Positions 1-13,152 of a stretch of DNA of 64,000 nt are shown piece by piece. Both the position numbers and the translations under genes were made by a program. Origin of the DNA: Leptoclinus maculatus. Taxonomy: Eukaryota > Chordata > Actinopteri > Perciformes > Stichaeidae. How positions within the stretch are numbered: position 1 is the stretch's first letter; each line of letters begins with the position of its first letter. Location: contig JAVDOI010000020.1 of NCBI GenBank assembly GCA_032191485.1, positions 784,501 through 848,500 of the forward strand. The letters run 5' to 3'. Under the pieces are notes generated by a model. That model worked only from the letters and a program-made list of their open reading frames with translations. It had not been told where the DNA came from and searched no databases.

Positions 1-412
1 TGCCTTGACAAGTCTACGCAAGTGTGCCGGAGAGACTTTCAGTAACTTTCTTCTCAGAGCTTTAGTAAGTGTCCAGCTAACACAGACAGCTGATGTTTCC
101 GTGTTTTCAATCAAACTCAACCACACGCTGCTCTGCCACCATCCGTTCAGAAATACAAGCCTGGAGCATAATAGCATCCACAGCTGTACTGTCTTCTGCT
201 CCACAGAGCAGGGGAGCGAGGAGGTGGCTGCACTTTTCTCATTAGTTTCTCGGACACCTGACCAAAAAGACGCGGTGCCCAACAAGCCTCCATCTTTTTT
301 GGAACAGCTGGTGGAGGCAGTGGAGGAGAAGCCCTGCGGAGCTGCATGTACAGAGAGGGAAACTGCTGATGTGAAACAGACTGTAAGCAAACTACAAAGC
401 TGTCTACGTTAA
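1..412 (+). CDS. possible terminal exon of an unrecognised gene (partial)
   Basis: An open frame runs from the window edge to a TAA at 410-412, about 136 codons, with no ATG near its beginning. It could therefore be the last coding exon of a plus-strand gene entering from the left. The predicted peptide is compositionally balanced. It has a Phe/Leu-rich start, a cysteine-containing middle and a charged C-terminal third with motifs such as PSFLEQLVEAVEE. I do not recognise a family. Against it: the antisense frame is also open over 147-512, no splice acceptor can be tested because the edge cuts the exon, and a GTAAGT-like donor within the frame (about 65-70) would shorten it. An AATAAA lies near 852. 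Low confidence; chance openness in moderately GC-rich DNA is a real alternative. Confidence 0.25.
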   Translation, partial: ALTSLRKCAGETFSNFLLRALVSVQLTQTADVSVFSIKLNHTLLCHHPFRNTSLEHNSIHSCTVFCSTEQGSEEVAALFSLVSRTPDQKDAVPNKPPSFLEQLVEAVEEKPCGAACTERETADVKQTVSKLQSCLR

Positions 413-1372
413 TAAGGTCACCCTCTAATATCTCTTTACAGCTTCCTGCTGCCCCGCTAAAACCACCTAGTGGTTGCCAAGGCGACGCTTCTGCTCCTCC
501 ATTTGGAAACATTTAAAGATCAGAAAAAAAAATCTTAACTCAAGGTCGACTTACTAACTTCATGTGGAGGAGAGGTTTTCAAAGTGTGAGACTAGACCTC
601 ACATGCGCCCCGTGTCAGCAGTAAATACATTGATCAGCTCAGCGTGGGAGTGATTAACCGATCACATGTATGTTCCCTAGTTTGTGCAAAGCAATCATGA
701 GCAGCACATTGCAATGTCACCTCTGACTTTTTACAAGTTGGGGGAAGTTAAGACAAGTGGAGGCAGCAGTGCTGACTGCTAACCCTGCTGTGATGGTACA
801 ACGTCATCACAACCAATAGAAGTGATCGTCTGAGCCATAAATCCAGGTTGTAATAAACCATGACTTTACCTTTCACTGCACACAGACACTGGATGAAATG
901 AGACACAACACTCAGGAAACATCCATCCATTCATTCTTTATCTGAGATTGTGTGAGGCATTATTTCATTATTGCAATGAATTTTACCTAAAAAACTAAAA
1001 TACTGAAGGACACTGAGGTGTACTTATGTTCATTTCGTTATAAAGGTGAACGTTTTAAAAGATGTTATGGTTAACCTGAACCATGCGGTTGCATGCACCA
1101 TTCACATTTTAGTGACATCAGCAGAGATCTGATCAAACCATGTCACAACTGTCTCATCTACTGTAACTTAAAGTGAGATATTTGAATATATAATTCTATT
1201 CTGATTATCACATACAACTTCATGGAAATGGCCCTCACATGGGTGATGTACTCTTTCAGCTCTGACAGATCCATGGCAGACTGCCTGGACTCCATTTATC
1301 AGTTATTTTATCCAGTGAACTCCATAAAGATGGGCCGTTAGAGGAGCAGTAATAGGAACTAGTGCGCTATAC
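413..1372. other. non-coding stretch, probable arsj intron 1
   Basis: No convincing exon is seen. If the arsj call is right, this is the start of its first intron on the minus strand, beginning at the GT donor at 1372-1371. The sequence is AT-rich and unique-looking. Confidence 0.4.
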
Positions 1373-1683
1373 CTGCCGGTCATGAGCTGGCTCCTGGACG
1401 GGCTGCAGAGCGGCTGCACGTAATAATTCTCCAGTTTGACTCCCTGTGCTGCCAGCCGGTCCAGGGTCGGGGTTTTGATCTCGGATCCGTGGTACCCGAC
1501 ATCCCGGAAGCCTTGATCATCCACCAGGATGAACACGATGTGCGGCTGAGAGCTCGCTTTATCAAACTCGTTCCCTCGGTTGCGCACCTCATCGTCCCAG
1601 TTGTCCCACGACATCTGAACGCTCCACGTCTGAGAAACGATGAAGCTGAGGAATAAACTAACCGGGACCCACAAGATGAACAT
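1373..1683 (-). CDS. arsj: arylsulfatase J-type sulfatase, first coding exon (partial gene)
   Basis: The gene encodes a secretory/lysosomal sulfatase that hydrolyses sulfate esters. The exon gives 103 codons plus 2 nt. Residues 1-22 form a signal peptide (MFILWVPVSLFLSFIVSQTW). The sulfatase core starts near residue 48 (HIVFILVDDQGFRDVGYHG) with metal-binding Asp55-Asp56. The signature CSPSR follows at residues 93-97, where Cys93 is the residue converted to formylglycine in this family. The stretch GFRDVGYHGSEIKTPTLD is closer to ARSJ, as I recall it, than to ARSB or ARSI. The ATG (complement of 1681-1683) is preceded in frame by TGA two codons upstream, which fixes the start. The exon ends ACCGGCAG|GTATAG at 1373; the codon is completed in the next exon, off the left edge. 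Human ARSJ also breaks its coding sequence near here. The paralog could instead be arsi; the sulfatase assignment itself is secure. Confidence 0.85.
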
Positions 1684-2200
1684 GATTCAGCCAGATCCAG
1701 ACCTCCAGGCGCGCTTACTGTGGCTCAGTGGGACGGTGTGCGCGGGCGGTAACGTGCTGCACACGTTCAGGGGGGACAAACCGGGTTCGCATCGTGTTCA
1801 GTCCTCCTCTCCAACCACACAGTCCACTGACAGCTCCGCGGCTTGTGGCGAAAACCCAGAGGCGACAACACTATGAATCCAAGTGTGAACCAGATACACG
1901 TCCTGAACAGAGCTGCTGTTAGAGTCCCACAGCACTCTGCATGTTGCACACTTTCACAACTGTAGCATAAAAGCACAGGAGGGTTCAAAGCAGCAGCCAA
2001 CAGTGAAGGTCCTCCATCCCGTCACACGGCTGAGGAGGGAAGACACAACTGTGTCTCTCTGAGGAGGAGGAGGAGGAGGAGGAGGAGGAGGAGGAGGAGG
2101 AGGTCCATGTGGACGTCCTCCGCTGTCTGCAGCGCCCAGCAGAACCACGGGAGCTGCACGAGCCACGGTGCGTTCACGAGCAGCTTGGAAAGCTCTTCCT
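1684..2200 (-). promoter_or_regulatory. GC-rich 5' region of arsj
   Basis: The DNA upstream of the arsj ATG is richer in GC and CpG than its surroundings, notably 1690-1870 and 2080-2180, and includes the (GAG)n tract at 2061-2103. This fits a CpG-island promoter with 5' UTR. No TATA box or transcription start can be fixed by eye. Confidence 0.4.
2061..2103 (+). repeat. (GAG)n trinucleotide microsatellite
   Basis: About 14 uninterrupted GAG/AGG units lie in the arsj upstream region. On the arsj sense strand this is a (CCT)n polypyrimidine tract. Confidence 0.95.
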
Positions 2201-2615
2201 CCAGGGTTTAGTTGGCGGTGAGACTGGACAGCCGTTCTCTAATGTGTGGTTGATGTTGTTCAGCAGCTTTTTCTTCTTTTTTTATTTTACAGTAAAAGTC
2301 ACGTTCCTATGCAAAACAACAACAATTCTACATTAAAGTCGCTAAATGCGAAATTCTGAGCATATCTAGTGCCACTCAATGACTCAACATGGAGAGGGCA
2401 TTTGTATATCGTTTGTGTGTTACTTATTATCATACGACCACACTATGCAAACCTAAACAGAGAAATCATCACCTTATCCACAACTTGTAATATGTTTTCA
2501 TATCAAATATGGATCCACAGGGAACATGAGTAACCCGATCAAAAAGTATTACCATGGGCGGAGGCCACTAATGGTGCTCATTGGTGGATATGGAGCTCAT
2601 GTGGAAGAGCGTGCC

Positions 2616-3317
2616 CATGGGGTACATCCCAAGTCTCTTAATTGGCCCAATCCCAATGTCCCAATGTCCCCCCTAAACCCTCAAACCCTGAACCCTCAGG
2701 GACTTACTGACGTCACCTGGTGAGTGGTTGAGTGTGAGAGACTGAGGGCTTGGATGGTGTAAATAGGAATGGGACAGCACTTTGCTGCAACATATCACGT
2801 TACCACGAAAACGACAAAAAATATGATGTATAATTGTGGGTATTTATTTTATACTTTATGCAAATAATTCATAAATAAGTCAAACTCATTCTGTCGGTAG
2901 AAATCAGTCCTGCGCTCATAAACAGAACACAGTTTATTAAAGAGGAAACACCTCTACAGTGATGATAACTGTGTGTCTTTATTAGTTATTAGTATTATTA
3001 GTTACTATTATTAAGTACAGTGATCATGTGAACAGACACAAACTTATCAAAAGTCTCTCCAGCTGTTAAAGCCGACTGACAGCTGATCCAGCTGTGATCA
3101 GCTGATCCTCCTTCATCAGAAACAGACGTTGCTTCACGTGACGCTACTGAGGAAAGGACGTCTCATGTATGTTAAAACATATTTCCTTGTTTCCTCTCTC
3201 CTCGCATGGTTTCCTTGCGTCTCTCCATGCATCCCTGGTGGGAGGGACTAAGACGCAAGGAAAGGACGCAAGTGAGGGAAACGGGATGCAATTAAGAGAC
3301 TTGGGATGTACCCCATG
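2616..3317. mobile_element. 702-bp inverted-repeat element (MITE-like)
   Basis: A perfect 28-bp inverted repeat brackets this segment: arms 2616-2643 and 3290-3317, the left arm beginning CATGGGGTACATCCCAAGTC. The interior is non-coding and AT-rich. Similarity stops outside the arms. A non-autonomous DNA element or a compound of two oppositely oriented repeats would explain it. I found no clear target-site duplication. Confidence 0.55.
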
Positions 3318-3460
3318 TAGGATGAGTCCTTTGTGGTGGCCTGGGTTCAATTCTTACCCATAGGCCTTTGCTGCATATCATCCGTTGTCTCTCCCCATTT
3401 TCCTGTCTTTCTCCAGCTGCTCTAATAAAGGCATTAAAAACCCAAAAAATTAAATTAAAA
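3316..3460 (+). mobile_element. tRNA-derived SINE fragment
   Basis: GGTTCAATTCT at 3344-3354 matches a pol III B-box. It is followed by the phrase typical of fish SINEs ('cctttgctgcatatcatcc', 'tctccagctgctctaataaa') and an A-rich tail with repeated AAAA/TTAAA runs. The 5' half including the A-box is absent or diverged, so this is a truncated copy abutting the inverted-repeat arm. Confidence 0.65.
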
Positions 3461-6400
3461 AATTGTCTAAAAATATTGTTTTTAAGTTTTGTTTATTGAA
3501 CTACTAGCTGCCAAAGTCTGTGAAAAACTATAGATGGCATGACCTCAAGGGCATCTGTGGCCCTTCATCGGGACAATTCTGGGTACACATGCTTAAAAAC
3601 GCTTGTTACACCGAGCCACATATTTCCAACATGACCTGAAGGCAACAACAGATCAAGTGTGCAGGACCAGAGTACTCCAACCTCATGACTGTCTTTCCAC
3701 AGATTTGAACTGTTTTCATTGTAGCTCCTTGGTGAGGAGAGCAGTTTGTTTTTCTTCTCTGGATTTACACTTGTGGTACCAGGCTTCTGATTAATGTGTT
3801 GCCCCTGGAGAAAAGGCACGTCAATTACAAAAACAGAGCGGAGAGATATATATTTCACATCCTCCTAGTTGAAATAAAGGTACACTGGGGATGAGTGACA
3901 TGTAGAGGTAAGGTTGCAAGGACAACCATTCTGCAAACATAGCATTGAGATATTCATTCTTAGGTTTTTAAAATATAAGCTATTGAATACATTGAAAACA
4001 CAGCACAAGGAAGCATTAATGAATGGCTTTTAAAATCATTACATCCCATCAGCTGGAATAGCTTGGTTGCAACTCTTTGCTGACTTTATGAACACGGGAT
4101 GATTCTTAAATGGCATGAATACATCTGAGAGGGCAATGCATCTTTTTGATTCTTTTTTTCACAGATTTAGTTTGGTTCAAGGTCTGATTCAAGGTCATTG
4201 GATTCAAGGTCTGATGAAACAACTAGCTTGCTAGTGCAAGCTTATGTAGCATTTGTGCTAAACAAGCCAAAGTTTGGTTAACAAAGGGGAGAAGCCATTC
4301 AAATGTTACACTAAGGCTGGAAGTTTAGCAATAGTGAGCAAGCCTGTTGCTAACGAACAAAAACATCTGCACCAATCTGACAACATGTGCAAATAAAGAA
4401 AAGAAAACCAAGTACAAAAACATGCTGACAATAGAGAAAACATTCAACAGAAACAAGCTGAACTATAGAGAAATATAAACATGTAGAAAGCCCAACTTAA
4501 AGCAGAAACATGCTACAAATACAGAAATGTGCCTCAAGTAGCACACAGCCCAATGGAAACCAACAAGTGATGCACATGGCTGGGACACGCTTGTTGTTGC
4601 TGTGGTTTTCAGTAAAGTTATGGAAGTCAGCTATCCATCAGTTGACGTTGGAAAACAAGCTAAAATGTAGTTATGTTTTTTTGTCTGGTGTATAAAACAG
4701 GCTCCAACCGGCTTGATCTCACAGGTGATCAGTAGCAGCCTCTACCTGGTTCTATAACGGCCCATATTAGTATGATCCTGGGCTGCTATAAAGAGGCCTG
4801 CTGTGAGCCACTGAATTGGGCAGGAGGTGTCCGGGGGCCCATACAGTGTTTCTCTGAAAGACCCTCACATATCGCTGGAGGTTCTGGAAATACATGCATG
4901 CAGAACACACGTGCACAAACACGCACAGTAACCCAGTGGTATTGGGAAATGAATATATTTTCGGGTTGAAAAACAAAGTTGACAGATTGGAGCGTCCAGA
5001 GCAAACAGCAAGCAGGCGAGTGTCTCCAGCATGTCTACACATGTAACCAGAATGAGCACACATTCATGAATCATTGCAGTGCATGTTGGAATTAAATGAA
5101 TTTAGTTCCTCCTACTTTTTTTGGACAGTAATTTACTCAAATCCAATTCACAAAATGAGTCCTCAGCATTGTTACAGGGGGAGGATAACACTCAGAAGTG
5201 ACCTCAAGCTCTCTGACGTCCTTAAGCAGCATGATCTCATCCTAAGTCACCACTCATTGCCACAGCCCACTATTACAGCGCAGTGGCACAGGATATGAAG
5301 AGCTGGGCCGGGATTTTATGTGACTGTGTGTCATCAAGCATTTGGATCCCTTAGGCGCTCAGACCCAACGGATACCAGGCCCCCTGTTTCCAAGAAATCC
5401 TTTGTTTTTTGGATGGTTGCATGAAAGGAAAGTGCCCACACAGACCGCTGCCAAACCCCCACCCTCCACTACTCCACCAACACTTCACACACATTGGCAA
5501 GACACTGTAGAGAGGTAATGCTCTGGCCTCTTGGTACATGATAGCTATCCTGCCCAGTATGTGCTTTATTGTTGGACAGAAGTAGGGTGGGCGGTGGGGG
5601 TAACCCAAATTGCTTATGGATAGTCTAATTAAATTCCAGACATAATTGTTTAGAAGGAATGTCTTTAATGCTACACTGTCTTAGGTTACTGCAGCGGTAG
5701 GACCAAGACTACAAAGACTTTTTTTCAGTTCTACAGGGCTTCTAGGTGATTTTTGAAAAGGTTTAAAGCGTACTATGATGCACTAAAAAAGATTGCTAAC
5801 AGTAGGGCTGACATTGAGCACGACCTGTGTTACTTCCTGCTTTTACTCTGTCAGATACTCAGATACTCTGTAGTAGTGCTGAGGTCACACGACTACACGT
5901 AGCTGTGAGTTTGTTAAGTCTGCAAACAATAAGAGCGTGATGTTCTCCAGGCAGTAGCGGACCACATCAGTTGGCAGTGCGTTTACGCTCTCAGTCGTCA
6001 GTCAAAAGCTACCATGGGAGACTCCCACCCTACGAGATGAAGCTAAAACCATATTTCCACAGATATGTCAAAGAATGGTTGTATTTGTACTGCTTTGAAA
6101 AATGAAAAATTATGATAATACAAAACAGCTGCAGTATCATTATGTCCTTACTTAAAAAGAGAGGAGAATTAAATCCACCTGCATCATTTGAAAAATGTAA
6201 AGAATATTGGGCAGATCCACAGATCCAGATGTTGAAATGTGCTGAGAGCTAAATAGTCCACAGGAGGAATGGGCTGTGCTGTCATTGTAATGCTACACAG
6301 CGGTTATAGACCAAGTCAAAGTGATCAATGTGGGGAGAGGCAAGGAGGTAGGTCTGATTAGAGGGCGTTAACATTCTTTGTGGCAGTCTTACTTCTGTTT

Positions 6401-9400
6401 TACAACTTTCTGTGCCAAGTATGAACAGCAGCAATATTTCCACTCATACAAAAAACTTCCTGCCAGTGTAAAAGCTGTAACTTATTTGGCAGCATTTGCT
6501 TGACTATGTCAACATTTCCTTGCACTTCTAAACTTTAAACCAATACAGTTGAATAACCCCAGAGTCAACGTGGAGATTATAGATTGCCTTCAGGATCTGT
6601 GGCACTCAGCCGGGCTCTATTATTGTGTCAGACATTCCAGAGAGAGGTAGAGCCTCCATAGCTGCAGTACACTTCCGTGTCAGTCAGTGTAGATCAACTT
6701 TGATCTGCAGATAGAAAGGGAATGTAAGCTATGTTGAGATTTGATTGTGGAGATATTTTAGTGGCAACAAAAAGTCCAAAGACGTTGGTCAGACAATACC
6801 CACCTGCTCTTTATCAGCCTCTCCAGGAATTTGCAATTTTGAGACCACAAGAAACCTTATTTGACATCTTAGACATTTCCTAGCCAATATTCGTGTTCTA
6901 AGTCGGTAATCTCCCTGCTGGTTATCGCTCTGGTCAAGCTCCTCGATTAGATGGTTTTTAGATTTAGATGACTAAACCATCTCTAATCTCATACTTAAAA
7001 CTAACTGCTGTCAGATGATTAAGAAAGAACTTGGTTTTAAGCACACTAAGGACTTAAGTAAACCTGCACTAACAATTTAGTTTGCCACTTGAGGACAGCA
7101 GAACAAGCTGCAAAGGCAACGATGACATATCACTATAGAAAGTTCATATAGTGAACATGTTAGCATGCTATTTACACATCCAGCAAAGATGTACTTACAT
7201 TTACGTTCATTTGCGATAGTGTCAGATGAATGTAACTCCTTTATTCACTCTCCTTTTAGCTCTGTTTTGGTCTCCACTAACTCCTTAGAACCATATCTAG
7301 GTCTTTAGCCGTAGAATTCAGTGGGTTTATTGGAGAATTTCACAGAAAACAGTGACATGTTGCTGCAAAACGATGAACCTAAGCCTCAGTCAGGTTTCCT
7401 GTGGGTTTGACACAAAGAGAAATTCAGACATAGTAATAGTTTTTCATTGATGATATATTGACTATACCTATTGACACAAATGTTACAGAGCTGGTTTCAA
7501 CGTCCTGGTTAGTTAATTGTAGTTACATTTATCTAGCAAGTCACCTAGCCTGCTGCAAATTGGTTGATTTTGGACTGCAATAATCACATACAAACTCCTG
7601 TACCAGGAGGTACTCTACCACAGGAGCTAGACAAACACATGCTCTAAAGCACTGAGCACCTCACTGGTATTTAGGAAACATTGTGGGATTTTTGTGGACA
7701 GAAAAGACTTCCTATTACAGCGAAACCTGAATCTTATCTTGAGGAATATACATGTATCTGAGTTAGGAAAGACGGACTCAGCCCTAACGCTGTTTAGCCT
7801 AACTTCTGTGCTTCTTTTCTCCAGAACACAATCTGATCCAGAAACACATCCAGTCTGGTGGGTGTTAAAATGAGCAGCAGGCACTCCCAATGAAGAGTGA
7901 TTAGGAAAAACAACAGCAGAGCGCTTCACAACAAATTAGCAGCAGGCTCCTGGGTTTTATTGGCCTGACTGGGCAAAAACATTTCATGTCTATCAGTCAT
8001 TTTAGTTCAACAATAACTTGCACGCTTTAAGACAAAGCAAGGCATTGTTTAGAAAGTGAACTCCTCTGAGCATGTCTTGGATATAATATTTGTATCAACT
8101 TGATATAGTAACATCAGCAATTGAGAGGTTGACGCTTGGTGCGGAAGATTGTAACACGATCTTAAAATGATATAGGCTTTATCATCCCCATCACTGGCCT
8201 GCAATCCAACTGCTTTGTCTGCATGTCAGACGTGTCCTGGCACAGAGACTCCACCGCTGAGAGAATAGACCGTTTGTTCCTGCTGGGCTGAGTTCACGCA
8301 TGCTGTTCTCTCCAGATAGAATCACTGTCTGTTTGGCTTCGATTCTGCTGCTGAGGTGAACGAGAACGAGCATTCTCACCTGTCACCACAGAGTTGATGC
8401 TTAACAAAAAGCAGGGTTTTGGACAGCTTAAATATGTGCAGACACAGTCTAACAGCTGTAAATAAATTATTAGGGGTGACTGAAAAAAAAGTGTGACTGA
8501 AATGTAGAATGCTCCATTTTTTTAATTTTGGCATAATTACACATACGATTTGGTGTATATGTGAAAACTACCATAAATCAATTATCCTAAATTCTTTATG
8601 TACTTTTAGTCCAATCAGTGCCATCAAAAGCAGGATGAAGATCCATGGCCTTGACTACCTGCACCAGTATCCTTATGAAAAGCTTAGAATAAAGAGACAT
8701 TCTAAGACACAAAAGCAGCCACAGAGAAGAACGTGATGAAAGGTGTGATGGCAGCCTTGACACCATGTGTGAGTGCAGATGACGGTAAGATAAGGAATGA
8801 GTGTTGAGAAAAGCAGTATCCAGATAAACGGGTTGCCCCCTCAGATAGTGTTGAAGCAAAGGTATGCATGCAAAGTAGACACTCTTGTCCCCCTTCACTT
8901 CCCAATACACAACACAGCTGGAGACCTGCAAGCCAACGAGTCCAAGGCAAACACGGGATGTTTCAACATTACACGGTTGGCGTCTGGGTTTTTGCCACAT
9001 GTGAAAATAAAGTTGTGATGGGGTACATGAGAGAAGAAAGGATTGGAGGTGGAGTTCGTCATTTGAGAATAAAGGTTCACCCAAAGTACAAAAAAACACA
9101 CTTTCTGACTTATTACCCATATAGCCATGAATTAGATATGAATGCATGAACAAAATGTTTGTATTTTAACACAGATTACAGACTTTTCTTTGACTAAATA
9201 CCATGAGTTTTCATGACATACTGTAGATACTTTTCCAATTTAAACTTAAAATTCAACATAAAGATAACTGGTAACCCTCTGTACAACGGTTAGTTTCACC
9301 CAGCAGATGAACCTGGTCATCTGGTATGACCTGCAAAACCAATGTTGACACATACACCTGCAGTAAAATTAAAGATGTAATAAAGGGACACAGAAACACT

Positions 9401-11840
9401 ATAGTTTTCATCCACAGGGACCTGCAAAATCAACAAAAAATGAAAGTTCCTTGTATTAGTTAAGCAAATAGTCTCGTATTTTCTTTTTACTTTCGATCAA
9501 CTTCCCTAGAAGTCAATGATTCTTGTTTTAAGTGCATATCATAGTCGTATGTTCCCAGTCCCCCACCATGAGCTACATTAGGTTATCGTTTAGGTTAGCT
9601 TGAGCTTGGTGGAAATTCTATAAAATCACAAACACCAATCTTGCACCTTCAAGTGTAAACCACTTGAAGAGCACAAGAGATAACTAATGAATTATCTTGT
9701 TATCTTGAGATAACAAAGCTTGTTTTTTTGAGGTGACGGCACAATTAACTTGTGATCTCAAGATAACTGTACTAACCACTTTCTTTCAATCATGTCAGTT
9801 TAGGGCTTCCGTAGTTCTATCCAGCGACTCCTGGTCTCACACAGGCATCGTAGCTTCAGCAACAGAGACAGTTATGACGTCACTTTTGGGTGAGTCGTCT
9901 TTCTAATTATGTATTTCCACAGTCTTATACTTCAACAGTTTCATTACAAACCTCACACTATCTTGACTTGGAAAACAATTGTTTGAATTCAAACATCATA
10001 TGTGTACAATTCACACGGTATAAAATAATCATTTGACTCTTGCCGTTGAATACTGTACATATTCTTTCCAGATAAGGTCCCGTTGTCCACTGGAAGGGGA
10101 GGGACTTTGCACAGCAAGCGCACACAGAATAATATTGGCATTCAGTTGTAGTTTTGTCCACCTGATGAATGTAATGACGCATTCTTACTGCATGGTACCG
10201 CTCAACACGACTCCACTCAACTCGCTTGAAACCTTCTGATGCACAACATGGCTCAAAAAAGACCCGTGCAAATGATTTAGTTTGATCGTCTTTGCATGTA
10301 ATGCATTTTATTACTCAATATTTCATGAATATTAGTGCAGCTTTAAGAAGGTTCTTTAAGTTTAGTGTGACCAACCTATCAAAAAGATCTAATCTAAAAT
10401 CTACATTTACTAATTATGTGGGTCTTAAATGGCAATTTAAAGTATTGTAAGTATATAGAAGTATTTATCTAAAAAAACTGGACCTGAATGATCTGCTTGA
10501 CTATAATTAGGGTTAAGTGACAACATGTTTGTTGTAACTTGGGTTACTAACCTTCATTAACATGAATGACAGACGGATGGGCCAAAGAAGAGAGTGCAAG
10601 AAAGATAGATCGCAGGACTTTGAGCCACGTGAGTGAGAAGTCAACAGGGGTTTGATTCAGGAACCAATCTAAATCCAACCCTTGACCCCAATATGTCTGC
10701 CCAGACATTCACAGAGAATGGTCCTCTTGTGCCAAAGAAAAACACAGGTGAGCTAACATTGATAACAAACAACATTTCATGGCTACATTATGTCATAACC
10801 AAGCAGCTGCAACTCAACACCAAGCCTGAACCACTGACCTAGCAGCACAGCGCTAATCATTTTAAACTAAGACGACTGGATAATGGATAAGTTGTGCCTC
10901 GCTCAGGTAAATCACTTCCACCGAGGCAATGTAATATCTACTAGTGTTAGCTTCTGTTGTTCCGCTATAGTTTCTGTCGGCCACGTGCACAGCTGGTCCC
11001 CAGTGCAGCCCCAGCTAGCGTAGCCGCTGCTTAATGTGTTATCCAGTTGGCTCAGGTGACTGTATCAACAAGAGCTGTTTTTGCCCGGTGCACTTTCGGT
11101 TAGCGTGACCCCCCTTTCACCAAAACAGGTCCCTCCAGCACACGGGAAAGCCATCTGAGAGGGTCCCCGAGCCAGGGCCTGAAGTGTACCTCGGTGGGTA
11201 GTTGATGTCCTTTGGGCATTATACAATTTTAACGTCCACCAGCAGAATGAAAGCATGTCATTAATTGTCAGGTGAAATGCTCTGGAGGCTTGAGTGATGA
11301 TTCTGGCATCAGGTCAGTGTTTGCCTTTGGTTTAAAGCCAGGTTCTGGTGGCCTCTTCAGCACGTCTAAAAGCTTTATGTCTTTCTTTTGATCCTGATCT
11401 CCCTGCTGGCAAAAAATATCAATAAACATAAGACAAATAGGACCAAACAGAAGCAGGGCGCTGGGTTCAGTTGGGACACCTGCTGTAGCTCCAAGTGGGT
11501 CTGGAAGTTGCAGAAAGTCCACGGAGAGCAATTCTACAAACCCTCCGATTACATTCAATGAAGATGTTTTTGAAATGTTCATTGGTTAATTACAGGGAAA
11601 GATCAGGGTTATAGTAATCAAACTAAGGTTGTTGTATGGTTAGGCTTAGGTAACTAACTTAGTTAAAGTTAGGATAGACCTCCACCACACATTTACTTTC
11701 TGCCGCACTGTATCAATTTAGAATTATATTTGTTTCTCAATTCTGAGAGTGCAATGGGACATTTAAGGACAGAAACATAGATTTTGTAGATAAATTAGTA
11801 TGCAAATAATCATTTAATTTGAGCAAGAAAAATCTATTCT
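3461..11840. other. intergenic spacer without recognisable genes
   Basis: All frames here are short and lack family motifs or paired splice signals. Small local structures seen include direct repeats of GGATTCAAGGTCTGA near 4160-4215, a near-palindrome at 9699-9714 (GTTATCTTGAGATAAC) of the sort found in fish MITEs, and an imperfect stem near 6945-7000. No promoter or RNA gene could be supported. Confidence 0.5.
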
Positions 11841-11844
11841 GTGA

Positions 11845-12085
11845 GCAAGAAATTCAATTTTATTTATTTTGTATAGTCCAAAAACACAAATTCTCCTCAG
11901 AGGGCTTTACAATCTGTACACATACGACATCCTCTGTCCCAGGACAGAACAGATCAGAACAGGTACAACTCCCCAAAAAAACCTTTAACGGGGAGAAAAG
12001 AGGAAGAGACCTCAGAGAGCAACAGAGGAGGATCCTCTATCAGGATGGACAGAAGTGTGATAGATGTCAGAGTACAGAATGAACA
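11845..12085. repeat. teleost interspersed repeat fragment
   Basis: The block 'ttttatttattttgtatagtc', 'ctcagagggctttacaatct', 'catcctctgtcccaggac' and 'gaagagacctcagagagcaa' is phrasing I know from a widespread fish dispersed repeat. It encodes nothing. The class is uncertain. Confidence 0.55.
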
Positions 12086-13019
12086 ACATAACAGAGTTAT
12101 GACACATTCTATGCATATGACAGAAATTATTCATATAATGAGAGTAGTAAGCAGAATAATGATGGAAAAAGTACGACTACTAATAATAACAGCAGCAGTG
12201 GGTATAGTAGAATAATAATGATAATTAAAGCTGCAATGGTATCGGTAACAATAATAGTAGTGTGACTAAATGTTTTGGATATTTGCATTATATCACAATA
12301 ATAACCTCTCGATCAGTTTTATTCGTCTGTCCACTCTCATATTGCAGCCCAATATCCCGAGGAATTACATGCACATTGGATGAATCCGCACATTATGATT
12401 TTTGTACCACACCAAAACCATAGTTTTTGTCCATAACCGCAGTCTGTCCTTCAACCTCCCGTAGCTGCCATGCCCATTGTCAGGATAGACAGCATAGACA
12501 TTAAAAAAGTCATCCCTTGAGTACCCCTACTGAGGAACAACTGTCCTTGTTGCTAATCCTCATTCTCTGAACTCACACTGATCCAACGTCAGCACACAGA
12601 GATCATCAAGATTCCAGCCAGACAGTAAGGTCATGCACGTCCTTATTTACAGCTCCATAGTGGGTTGTGTTGCTGTCTTTGAGCACAATGTAAGCTTTAC
12701 TTTCAAAATTACATTTATGGTGCATTAGTTCTGCAAGCATTTACCTAACAGACCATCAAACATCAAACAAGGAACTATGGTCAGAATGTAAATAAGACAT
12801 GAGGATGTGTTCATTATTGGTTCACGTCCACAGTAGTCGTGATCTTGGAAGGTCAGCAGGCTAGCTAACTAGCTTAGATTGAAATGAACTATCCAATAGT
12901 GGCTACGAGTCTTCATTTAACTCAACTCAAGCAACTCAGTCGCCAGAAAAAGTGTTGGCATTGTATGTTTCTGCAAACCACGGGATACGTTGAATGTTTT
13001 TGAATCAAAAATAAGTGTC

Positions 13020-13152
13020 ATCAATACGTTTCATATCAGCCTATATCACGCTCGTAGAAATACACTACGTTGTGCAACGATTGGTAAGGTTTAGGCAATG
13101 AAACTACTTGGTTATGGTTAAAAAAGAGCATGGTTTGTGTTCAAATTATATT
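13020..13152. repeat. repeat-like flank of the minisatellite
   Basis: The sequence 'ggtaaggtttaggcaatgaa' followed by 'ctacttggttatggtt' resembles a dispersed fish repeat built on GGTTAGGTTTAGGCAA. Within it, ACTACGTTGTGCAACG (13064-13079) carries CTACGTTGT, the reverse complement of part of the adjacent 13-bp unit. Confidence 0.35.

Noticed and set aside
8596..9153. 185-codon minus-strand frame
   Set aside because: Longest ordinary frame in the window, but several other frames overlap it on both strands, it shows no family motif and no promoter or splice partner.
9699..9714. Palindrome GTTATCTTGAGATAAC as an operator
   Set aside because: Vertebrate context; this motif recurs in fish MITE-like sequence and has a central mismatch.
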